From Acidobacteriaceae bacterium (GTDB lineage Bacteria > Acidobacteriota > Terriglobia > Terriglobales > Acidobacteriaceae): 5,027 nt of DNA. Both the position numbers and the translations under genes were made by a program. The stretch spans positions 10,794-15,820 of the forward strand of contig PMBA01000256.1 of the NCBI GenBank assembly GCA_003152795.1, in the 5' to 3' direction. Shown piece by piece: positions 1 through 5,027 of the stretch. The notes below the pieces were generated by a model. That model made no database searches and was not told the DNA's origin. It was given only the letters and a program-made list of their open reading frames with translations. How positions within the stretch are numbered: position 1 is the stretch's first letter; every line of letters begins with the position of its first letter.

Positions 1-387
1 GAAATTTCCTACATCCACGCCGAAGGTTATCCCGCGGGCGAAATGAAACACGGCCCCAACGCCCTGATCGACGAAAATCTGCCGGTGGTCATCATCGCCA
101 CGCGCGACGTAAACAGCCCGCAGTCGATGATTCGTTACGAGAAAACGATGTCGAACCTGAAAGAAGTGAAAGCCCGTTCCGGCATCGTCATCGCGCTCGC
201 CACCGAAGGCGACAAGGAAATCGCCGAGGAAGCCGATCACGTACTCTTCGTTCCCCCAGCCCCGGAGGAACTGTCGGCGATTCTGGAGATCGTCCCGCTG
301 CAGCTGCTCGCCTATCACATCGCCGTGCGCCGCGGCTGCGACGTCGATCAGCCGAGAAACCTGGCCAAGTCGGTGACGGTAGAGTAG
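1..387 (+). CDS. glmS: Glutamine--fructose-6-phosphate aminotransferase (isomerizing), C-terminal part
   Basis: This is the C-terminal 128 residues of GlmS; the left window edge removes the glutaminase domain and the first SIS domain. The enzyme makes glucosamine-6-phosphate from fructose-6-phosphate and glutamine in the cytoplasm, the first step toward UDP-GlcNAc for peptidoglycan and lipopolysaccharide. The fragment is in frame from base 1 and reads [19 protein letters not shown], the family's isomerase active-site segment. It ends [14 protein letters not shown], the near-invariant GlmS tail. By alignment from memory with the E. coli enzyme, fragment residues E1, H17 and K123 correspond to Glu488, His504 and Lys603, so the visible catalytic residues are intact. 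The segment is about seven residues longer than the E. coli equivalent, with the difference in the middle. It stops with TAG, 32 nt from the end of the convergent glycosyltransferase gene. Identification is very secure. Confidence 0.97.
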   Translation, partial: EISYIHAEGYPAGEMKHGPNALIDENLPVVIIATRDVNSPQSMIRYEKTMSNLKEVKARSGIVIALATEGDKEIAEEADHVLFVPPAPEELSAILEIVPLQLLAYHIAVRRGCDVDQPRNLAKSVTVE

Positions 388-419
388 CCGATTTCCAACG
401 GCCCCTCCTGGGGAGTGTC
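388..419. terminator. Possible short hairpin in the glmS / glycosyltransferase convergent gap
   Basis: The 32-nt gap between two converging stop codons holds CCCC (402-405), a TCCT loop and GGGG (410-413). A four-base stem with a tetraloop is weak, and no T-run follows on either strand. It is the only candidate for transcription termination in the gap. Real termination may be Rho-dependent or lie inside the opposing gene. Confidence 0.2.
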
Positions 420-2096
420 TTAGCCTTTTCTTTTGAAAATGCGGATCTCGCGGCCCGGCTGACGATGTCCCCGAGCCTCGTCGCCCCAGAAGTAGCGCGA
501 TTCCGGCTCGGCGAGCTCGACCACCCCGGCTTCGTCGAAACCGTTGGAAACGTATTGCTTCATCCAGCCGTCGAAGGCAATTGCTTGAGGTGACCCCGGG
601 GTCTGGAGCCAGGAATCCGGGACACCGACCAAGACCACGTATGCCGGCCGCCTGGCTTCGACTTCCTGCATCATTTGCTTCTGCATCGCGGGCCAGTAAG
701 CCTGGTCTTCCATCAGGCTGTAAATGTAGATATAGCCGCTGGCGGAATGGCGATGCGCGTAGAAGTAAATCTCCGGCTCCGAACCAAACACAATGATGGT
801 GTCGGTCGGCGCCGTGTGCTGGCGCAGATACTCAGCCAGCGGGGCCGCTTCCGGAAATGGATTCAAAGGGTAGCAGACCCGGGACGCCTGGACTGGACTA
901 AGTTTGAAGTAAAACTCGGCGTTATGGTAAATCGCAAGCACCCATGCGGCGCCAAACACAATCAAGGGAAGAACGCGCAGCCATCGAGAAGCGCCCTGCG
1001 CAGTGAGCCAGCGGGTGGCGAAGCTAACGGCGACCGCGATCAGCATGGCAACCACAGGCATCATCAGAATGAAATAGTGCGGCCTGAAATAGAGGCCGGG
1101 ACATACCGCAACGCAAGAAAACACCAGCAGGCCCAGGACAAAGACGACATGGCGGCGGATGGTGGGATTCCAAAACGATCTGGCAATGCCGGCGAGAGCG
1201 AGGATCCAGAGGCAGAGGATCAAGCGCAGTAGGCTGGAGGCCTTGGGCGCCAACTCTCTCCAACTCCTGCGCAATGGCAAGGTGACGGCATACTGACGTG
1301 CGTACTCAAAAGTCCAGAACCAGAAATTCCCGAAGACGCCGGCTCGGTAAAGGACGACGCAGGTCAGTGCGAAGGGCAGCACTGCTCCGAGCAGAAAGAC
1401 GGCCATGTTCCTTGCCCACGTCGACCATTCGCGTCTGTTATTCGGCCAGCATTGGACGGCAAGATAGAAAAACGCAAATGCACCCAGAAAAATTCCGGGC
1501 TGTTTCATCAGAAAGGTGACGCCAAATGCGGCGCCGGCCCAGAAAACAAATCCCGGACGCTTCGTTTCTTCGGCCCGCAAGAGTGGGATAAAACCGATAA
1601 GCGCCGCCAGTACAACGAAGTGAGTGGCGTGCGCCGCCAAGCCGAGCACAACCTGATGGGTGGAGAGCAAGGCATAAGTCGATCCCGCAATGGTTCCAGC
1701 CAGCCTGCCGAAGAGGCGCGCGGTGACCACATAGAGCAGGATGATGGAGACTCCGTTCACCAGCAATAGCCCGAGATGGATTCCGCGCGCCGTTTGTCCG
1801 AACACCGCGAGGATCACGGCATACGCGGCATAGGTTCCCGGCAACTTCATGTTGTAGGCCATTTGGTAAGGAGGAATGCCCTGCAAAATAAGTTGCCCGG
1901 CATAGGCGTACTCGCCCTCGTCGCGCTCCAAAGGCATATCCAGCAGGCGCCAGCGGATCGCTCCAAAGAAAACGATGACGGCAAACAGGACGGCAAAATG
2001 CCAGCAAAAAAAGTGCTGCCAGGGCTGGCCCTCGCTTTTTCCCGCGGAAGGATCTGGCGGGATCCCTGCTTCCGTTATCATGGGGTCGGTGCGCAA
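420..2096 (-). CDS. GT-C (PMT_2 / family 39-like) membrane glycosyltransferase
   Basis: This 558-residue integral membrane protein probably transfers a sugar from a polyprenyl-phosphate carrier to an envelope acceptor on the outer face of the inner membrane; donor and acceptor cannot be read from the sequence. After a polar N-terminus the first hydrophobic helix spans about residues 31-48. It is followed by LERDEGEYAY (56-65), the acidic Asp-Glu motif in the first external loop that supplies the catalytic acid in GT-C enzymes. MKLPGTYAAYA (83-93) sits where family members carry a Pro-containing loop. Further hydrophobic helices run to about residue 390, including one at RPHYFILMMP (338-347). 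A soluble tail from about 396 to 558 contains IIVFGSEPEIYFYAHR (434-449). The chosen start is TTG, with AAGG 10 nt upstream and an in-frame TAA just before it. An ATG at codon 6 (base 2081) is the alternative but has no ribosome binding site. The gene stands alone, convergent with glmS and divergent from the FNR-type gene. The superfamily is secure; the exact family (GT39, GT83 or other) is not. Confidence 0.88.
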   Translation of the reverse strand: MRTDPMITEAGIPPDPSAGKSEGQPWQHFFCWHFAVLFAVIVFFGAIRWRLLDMPLERDEGEYAYAGQLILQGIPPYQMAYNMKLPGTYAAYAVILAVFGQTARGIHLGLLLVNGVSIILLYVVTARLFGRLAGTIAGSTYALLSTHQVVLGLAAHATHFVVLAALIGFIPLLRAEETKRPGFVFWAGAAFGVTFLMKQPGIFLGAFAFFYLAVQCWPNNRREWSTWARNMAVFLLGAVLPFALTCVVLYRAGVFGNFWFWTFEYARQYAVTLPLRRSWRELAPKASSLLRLILCLWILALAGIARSFWNPTIRRHVVFVLGLLVFSCVAVCPGLYFRPHYFILMMPVVAMLIAVAVSFATRWLTAQGASRWLRVLPLIVFGAAWVLAIYHNAEFYFKLSPVQASRVCYPLNPFPEAAPLAEYLRQHTAPTDTIIVFGSEPEIYFYAHRHSASGYIYIYSLMEDQAYWPAMQKQMMQEVEARRPAYVVLVGVPDSWLQTPGSPQAIAFDGWMKQYVSNGFDEAGVVELAEPESRYFWGDEARGHRQPGREIRIFKRKG

Positions 2097-2106
2097 TATG
2101 GTCGCA

Positions 2107-2110
2107 CCTT
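2107..2110 (-). promoter_or_regulatory. Ribosome binding site supporting a TTG start
   Basis: On the - strand AAGG lies 10 nt before TTG (2096-2094) and overlaps an in-frame TAA stop (2111-2109). That stop rules out any longer form. The next candidate, ATG at 2081-2079, is preceded by pyrimidine-rich sequence without a Shine-Dalgarno match, so TTG is the better start. Spacing is slightly long. Confidence 0.45.
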
Positions 2111-2116
2111 AGCAAC

Positions 2117-2140
2117 TCCAGTTTGCCGGCGCAAGCTGGA
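2117..2140. repeat. 10-bp inverted repeat in the divergent spacer
   Basis: The arms are TCCAGTTTGC (2117-2126) and GCAAGCTGGA (2131-2140), separated by CGGC. Nine of ten positions are Watson-Crick. The tenth (2122/2135) is a U-G wobble in + strand RNA but an A-C mismatch in - strand RNA. It lies in the 133-nt spacer between the divergent glycosyltransferase and FNR-type genes, 20 nt upstream of the TTG start. It could be an operator for a dimeric repressor or a hairpin in the FNR-type leader. No T-run follows, only AAAATT, so a terminator is unlikely. Confidence 0.5.
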
Positions 2141-2229
2141 AAATTGCCGCACTTGATTACCACTTCATCCCTCGCCACTTCGCGTGCAGCTTCGCGTCCC
2201 GCAACCGCTTGCCGTCATCTAACCGGTCA

Positions 2230-2952
2230 ATGGCTCAGTTCAAGACTTTCGAGGCCCGCGTGCTTCGCTCCGTGCCGCTCTCCGAATTTACCCGGCACCT
2301 CGAATTCGAAGTGGAAGGAGTATCCCGCTTCGGTTTCGTTCCCGGGCAATGGCTCTCGGTGAAGACCACCACTCCCGAAGGCGAGGAGATGACGCGCGCG
2401 TATTCGATCGCATCCCCGCCGTCCGAAAACGGGCACTTCGCCTTCTGTCTCAATCGCGTGCAGGATGGATTCATGTCGAACTATCTTTGCAGCCTCGACG
2501 AAGGCGCGAAGATCGCGTTTCAGGGACCATTCGGCGATTTCATTTTGCGCCCGCCGCTGGGCGACTCCGTGTTCATCGCCACCGGAACCGGCATCGCCCC
2601 CTTCCGCTCCATGCTGCACTGGTTGCTGGCGGAAAAAGACCGTCATCAGGGACACCGCTTCTGGCTGCTTTTCGGCGCCCGCTACGAACAGGATATTTAT
2701 TATCGCAAGGAGTTTGAACGTCTCGCCGCCGCGCACGCCAACTTTCATTTTCTGCCCAGTTTGAGCCGCGCCGCGGCAGAGTGGAAAGGCCTGCGAGGAT
2801 ACGTGCAGGAACATCTGGCCGAACTCGTTGGCCCTAGCACCGGCATGCACGCCTACATCTGCGGCCTCGACAAAATGGTCAAGGCGAACCGCGAGTTGCT
2901 GAAGAATCTGGGTTGGGATCGAACTTCGATCCGTTACGAAAAATACGATTGA
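2230..2952 (+). CDS. Ferredoxin-NADP+ reductase-type FAD/NAD(P)-binding oxidoreductase
   Basis: A 240-residue cytoplasmic flavoprotein that probably moves electrons between NADPH and a small carrier such as ferredoxin or flavodoxin. The N-terminal FAD beta-barrel (about 1-105) has RAYS (56-59), the RxYS flavin-binding motif, and DGFMSNYL (79-86), the GxxS phosphate-binding loop, then FQGPFGDF (97-104). The nucleotide domain (about 112-240) has IATGTGIAPFRSML (116-129), which binds the NADP pyrophosphate, LLFGAR (137-142) and YICGLDKMV (199-207). The length is close to E. coli Fpr (248 residues). The C-terminus ends YEKYD, with aromatic Tyr near the tail as in bacterial FNRs. No iron-sulfur or globin domain is fused, so it is a stand-alone reductase. 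ATG at 2230 gives the family-like N-terminus MAQFKTFEARV. A TTG seven codons upstream (2209) is possible. Neither start has a clear Shine-Dalgarno sequence. The redox partner gene is not in the window. Family assignment is strong; NADPH preference and partner are inferred. Confidence 0.92.
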   Translation: MAQFKTFEARVLRSVPLSEFTRHLEFEVEGVSRFGFVPGQWLSVKTTTPEGEEMTRAYSIASPPSENGHFAFCLNRVQDGFMSNYLCSLDEGAKIAFQGPFGDFILRPPLGDSVFIATGTGIAPFRSMLHWLLAEKDRHQGHRFWLLFGARYEQDIYYRKEFERLAAAHANFHFLPSLSRAAAEWKGLRGYVQEHLAELVGPSTGMHAYICGLDKMVKANRELLKNLGWDRTSIRYEKYD

Positions 2953-2977
2953 CATGTAGCCGACTGACGGGGATAGC
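2949..2977 (+). promoter_or_regulatory. Weak candidate promoter overlapping the FNR-type stop codon
   Basis: A perfect -35 box TTGACA (2949-2954) spans the end of the FNR-type gene. Seventeen nt later GATAGC (2972-2977) matches only three of six -10 positions. If used, it would drive the OpgC-family gene with a leader of roughly 140 nt. The -35 bases are partly fixed by the codons GAT TGA, so chance is a real explanation. Confidence 0.2.
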
Positions 2978-3116
2978 TCTCGCACACGCCCGTGCGCCCG
3001 TTGCTCCCACCGGACAGAGGGTTTTCCCCAGGCAGTGCAACGTTTTGCGTAAGTCAATATTAAAAAGCAACTTAAGCCATTTATTTCCGCTTTCCCAACG
3101 GAATACTGATTGCCCT

Positions 3117-3120
3117 GGAG
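3117..3120 (+). promoter_or_regulatory. Ribosome binding site of the OpgC-family gene
   Basis: GGAG is followed by six nt (TTCTCC) and then ATG at 3127. It is well placed and decides the start: the frame is closed upstream by TAA at 3073-3075 and contains no other ATG, GTG or TTG. Confidence 0.75.
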
Positions 3121-3126
3121 TTCTCC

Positions 3127-4230
3127 ATGGGGCGGGATTGGCGCGTAGATACGCTGCGTGGGTACTTCCTGGTTGCGATGACATTGGGGCACTTTCCCAA
3201 CCCCCTGGCACCCTTCACCGAGTACACGTTCGGCTACGCCTCATCTCCGGATGGCTTCGTTTTTCTCTCGGGACTAGTTTCCACCTGGGTTTACCTTCCG
3301 CTGAGGCAGAGACACGGAGACTCCGCGATGGTGTCAAAAGTCTTCCGTCGCGCCGGGACGATCTACCTGACCCACATCGCGCTGCTGGCGCTTGCGATTC
3401 TGGTTGCCCTTTACCCCGGCGCCGGAGTGCATCGGGCGGCGCACCCGCTGCAAACATTCGTCTCCGGGTCCTTGCTGTGGAATCAAGTCGGGTTCGACAG
3501 GATTCTGCCGATGTATTGCGTGTTCCTGGCATTGAGCCCCATTGTCCTGAAGCAATTCACGGAGGGACGCGCGTGGCTGATCGGAGTCATTAGCACGGGT
3601 CTGTGGGTGGGCGCGCAGTTCGGGCTGGGAGATTCAAGATCAAGTGCGGCGGGGCTCGACCCGGCCACCTTTAATCTGTGCGCGTGGCAGGCCTACTTCG
3701 TTGCCGGACAATATATTGGTTATGGCGCGCTCCGCTCGCAAGCCTCCGGCGTTGGGAAGTCGCGGGTCCTGCTGGCCGCGTGCGTGGTGGTCTCTTTGCT
3801 GCTCATGGTGGACCGCCACTTACTTTCTCTCTGGGGAATGAGTCCGTTGCTGGGGTTCAATGGGCATCCGGATCACAACCCGGTCCGTTTTCTCGACGCA
3901 GCTTGCCTCGGCTATCTCATCTGGTGGATCCCACGGGCGGCGGACATGGCAGCGATGAAGCTGCGCTTTTTTCGATTCCTGAATCTGTTGGGCGGCCACT
4001 CCTTGCAGGTGTTCGCGTTCTCCATGCTCATCACGCGCTTCGAGGCCCACTCCATCAACACGTTTTCACCGGTGACCAAACTGATCGTGGCACTACTCAC
4101 CGTATTGAGCCTCGGCCTGCCTGCGTGGTTCCATCGGTTCTTCCGAGAGCGCCGAACACGAGGCCCCAATACGGACCCTTGGAGCGGCCGCATTCGTTAT
4201 CGGTACCTTCCTTCGCCAACCACAAGATGA
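3127..4230 (+). CDS. OpgC-family membrane acyltransferase-like protein
   Basis: A 367-residue multi-pass inner-membrane protein of the OpgC family, related to acyltransferase-3 enzymes. E. coli OpgC (MdoC, about 385 residues) adds succinyl groups to osmoregulated periplasmic glucans. The N-terminus RDWRVDTLRG (3-12) matches the family's R-D-x-R-x-D-x-x-R-G signature. It is followed by H22 (GHFPN) in the first helix and PDGFVFLSG (41-49), the counterpart of the family's AExFVFxSG. Later landmarks are AWQAYFVAGQYIGY (186-199), RFLDAACLGYLIWW (244-257) and LGGHSLQVFAF (278-288), where OpgC proteins have L-G-x-x-S-L-x-V-F. About ten hydrophobic segments are visible. The basic tail after about 338 (FFRERRTRG) probably faces the cytoplasm. 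No opgG, opgH or opgD gene lies in the window, so the acceptor may not be a periplasmic glucan; donor and acceptor are unknown. Start and ribosome binding site are clear. It may be its own transcription unit, with 174 nt upstream and 219 nt downstream free of genes. Confidence 0.88.
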   Translation: MGRDWRVDTLRGYFLVAMTLGHFPNPLAPFTEYTFGYASSPDGFVFLSGLVSTWVYLPLRQRHGDSAMVSKVFRRAGTIYLTHIALLALAILVALYPGAGVHRAAHPLQTFVSGSLLWNQVGFDRILPMYCVFLALSPIVLKQFTEGRAWLIGVISTGLWVGAQFGLGDSRSSAAGLDPATFNLCAWQAYFVAGQYIGYGALRSQASGVGKSRVLLAACVVVSLLLMVDRHLLSLWGMSPLLGFNGHPDHNPVRFLDAACLGYLIWWIPRAADMAAMKLRFFRFLNLLGGHSLQVFAFSMLITRFEAHSINTFSPVTKLIVALLTVLSLGLPAWFHRFFRERRTRGPNTDPWSGRIRYRYLPSPTTR

Positions 4231-4242
4231 GACCAGCATCCG

Positions 4243-4266
4243 AGGCGTCCACCAGGCGTCTATAAT
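4243..4266 (+). promoter_or_regulatory. Paired direct repeat abutting a perfect -10 box
   Basis: Two copies of AGGCGTC (4243-4249 and 4254-4260) are separated by CACC, giving an 11-bp period. They run directly into TATAAT (4261-4266). No TTGACA-like box exists 16-19 nt upstream of this -10; the repeats occupy that place. Seven-bp repeats with a four-bp spacer resemble the tandem half-sites bound by OmpR/PhoB-type response regulators, which can replace the -35 contact. However, PhoB-type sites usually end several bases before the -10. The likely target is the aldo/keto reductase gene, with a leader of about 175 nt. The regulator is unknown. Confidence 0.35.
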
Positions 4267-4380
4267 CGCCGATGTTATGCCCGCTCGCCCGGCCACTAGC
4301 GCCGCGCCGGCATTCCGCATGTGCACCGAACATTGCACAGGCGTAGTGGTTTTCCCTTGCCTATGGCGATCCCCCGCAAC

Positions 4381-4403
4381 CGACTGACATACGGACGACT
4401 GAC
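4381..4403 (+). repeat. Short direct repeat CGACTGAC
   Basis: CGACTGAC occurs at 4381-4388 and 4396-4403, 15 bp apart, overlapping the -35 box and spacer of the predicted proximal promoter of the aldo/keto reductase. The same octamer occurs at 2961-2968, just after the FNR-type stop and inside the weak promoter candidate there. It could be a regulator half-site or chance. Confidence 0.25.
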
Positions 4404-4413
4404 CCCGTAGAAT
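4384..4413 (+). promoter_or_regulatory. Predicted sigma-70-type promoter for the aldo/keto reductase
   Basis: The -35 box CTGACA (4384-4389) matches five of six consensus bases. The -10 box TAGAAT (4408-4413) also matches five of six, with an 18-nt spacer. The expected start is near 4420, giving a leader of about 30 nt that contains the ribosome binding site. It is the best promoter in the window by eye. Confidence 0.5.
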
Positions 4414-4435
4414 GAGTGCCGATACGGATTCCACT

Positions 4436-4442
4436 GAGGGAG
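4436..4442 (+). promoter_or_regulatory. Ribosome binding site of the aldo/keto reductase
   Basis: GAGGGAG lies seven nt before ATG at 4450, a good Shine-Dalgarno match with normal spacing. It supports the start that yields the family N-terminus. Confidence 0.7.
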
Positions 4443-4449
4443 AGCCATT

Positions 4450-5027
4450 ATGTACGTCGCCAATGACAAGCGTTACGACGCCATGCAATATCGCCGCTCA
4501 GGGCGCAGCGGCATCCAACTTCCCGCCATCTCACTCGGACTGTGGCACAACTTCGGCGGCGTCGATAACTTCGAAAACTCCCGCGCCATGCTCCGCCGCG
4601 CCTTCGATCTCGGCATCACGCATTTCGATCTCGCCAATAATTACGGCCCTCCCTATGGATCGGCGGAAGAAACTTTCGGGCAGATCCTGAAGAAAGACTT
4701 TCTTCCCTATCGTGACGAACTGATCATCTCGACCAAGGCCGGCTGGGATATGTGGCCCGGGCCCTATGGCGATCTTGGCTCCCGCAAATATATGCTGGCC
4801 AGCCTCGATCAGAGCTTGAAACGCATGGGCCTGGAGTATGTCGATATTTTCTACCACCACCGTCCCGACCCCGACACGCCGCTGGAAGAATCGCTCGGCG
4901 CGCTCGACACCGCTGTACGATCGGGCCGGGCGCTCTACGTTGGCATTTCGTCTTATAACGCCGGGCAGACCGCCGAGGCGGTTAGGATTTTGCGCGATCT
5001 CGGAACGCCCTGCCTGATTCATCAGCC
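4450..5027 (+). CDS. gpr: YghZ/Gpr-type aldo/keto reductase (L-glyceraldehyde 3-phosphate reductase), N-terminal part
   Basis: The first 192 codons of an NADPH-dependent aldo/keto reductase run off the right edge; the whole protein is probably about 330-350 residues. The E. coli homologue YghZ (Gpr) reduces L-glyceraldehyde 3-phosphate and also methylglyoxal, a detoxification role in the cytoplasm. The match to YghZ, recalled from memory, is close. It includes LSLGLWHNFG-like SLGLWHNFG (28-36), ITHFDLANNYGPP (56-68), RDELIISTKAG (88-98), MWPGPYG (101-107), SLDQSLKRMGLEYVDIFY (118-135) and ALYVGISSY (161-169). The catalytic tetrad is visible as D60, Y65, K96 and H137 on the (beta/alpha)8 barrel. 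The gene has its own ribosome binding site and two candidate promoters in the 219-nt spacer upstream, so it is probably a separate unit from the OpgC-family gene. No frameshift or missing key residue is seen. The subfamily call is strong; physiological substrate is inferred from the family. Confidence 0.93.
   Translation, partial: MYVANDKRYDAMQYRRSGRSGIQLPAISLGLWHNFGGVDNFENSRAMLRRAFDLGITHFDLANNYGPPYGSAEETFGQILKKDFLPYRDELIISTKAGWDMWPGPYGDLGSRKYMLASLDQSLKRMGLEYVDIFYHHRPDPDTPLEESLGALDTAVRSGRALYVGISSYNAGQTAEAVRILRDLGTPCLIHQ

Noticed and set aside
1438..2178. A 246-codon open frame on the - strand overlapping the glycosyltransferase
   Set aside because: It is an alternate-frame shadow; its translation is rich in Arg and Cys with no domain. 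The 558-residue frame has the membrane helices and GT-C motif.
2981..2996. CGCAC/GTGCG hairpin after the FNR-type gene as a terminator
   Set aside because: The stem is five bp and is followed by CCCGTTGC rather than a T-run, so intrinsic termination is not supported.
2227..3192. A 321-codon open frame on the - strand opposite the FNR-type gene
   Set aside because: The + strand frame encodes clear FAD- and NADP-binding motifs. The antisense translation has no recognisable motif and reflects GC-rich codon bias.
4320..4339. Inverted repeat TGTGCA / TGCACA with an 8-nt loop in the spacer after the OpgC-family gene
   Set aside because: The six-bp stem has no T-run, so it is not a convincing terminator. 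It is too short to stand out from chance in a GC-rich spacer.
4093..4488. A - strand open frame crossing the spacer before the aldo/keto reductase
   Set aside because: It overlaps the OpgC-family 3' end and the predicted promoters, has a low-complexity Arg/Ala composition, and shows no recognised domain.
4531..5022. A 163-codon open frame on the - strand opposite the aldo/keto reductase
   Set aside because: It is the antisense of a strongly conserved YghZ-type coding sequence and has no family resemblance of its own.
1..5027. Mobile element, CRISPR array, tRNA or rRNA
   Set aside because: No transposase-like frame, long terminal repeats, regularly spaced repeats, or tRNA/rRNA-like sequence was seen on either strand.

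Overview
The window is a GC-rich bacterial chromosomal segment with ordinary single-copy genes and no transposase, CRISPR array, tRNA, rRNA or phage signature. Codon use looks similar across all five genes. The gene types and GC-rich codons would fit a soil or environmental bacterium such as an Acidobacteriota member. That lineage is an inference; no marker gene here settles it.

Layout from left to right: (1) the last 128 codons of glmS (glucosamine-6-phosphate synthase, + strand, cut by the left edge). (2) After a 32-nt gap, a convergent gene on the - strand for a 558-residue multi-pass membrane glycosyltransferase of the GT-C / PMT_2 (family 39-like) type. (3) A 133-nt divergent spacer with a 10-bp dyad, then a + strand gene for a 240-residue ferredoxin-NADP+ reductase-type flavoprotein. 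(4) A 174-nt spacer, then a + strand gene for a 367-residue OpgC-family membrane acyltransferase. (5) A 219-nt spacer holding two candidate promoters, then the first 192 codons of an aldo/keto reductase closely resembling E. coli YghZ/Gpr, cut by the right edge.

The genes do not form an obvious operon or a single pathway. Loose themes are envelope and sugar chemistry (GlmS makes glucosamine-6-phosphate; the GT-C enzyme and the OpgC-like protein probably modify envelope glycans) and NADPH-linked redox (the FNR-type protein and the aldo/keto reductase). The spacers of 133, 174 and 219 nt, and the separate start signals where visible, suggest mostly independent transcription units.

I found no convincing undescribed system. 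The most interesting non-coding signals are two 7-bp direct repeats on an 11-bp period abutting a perfect TATAAT upstream of the aldo/keto reductase, the dyad between the divergent genes, and the lack of a ribosome binding site before the FNR-type gene.
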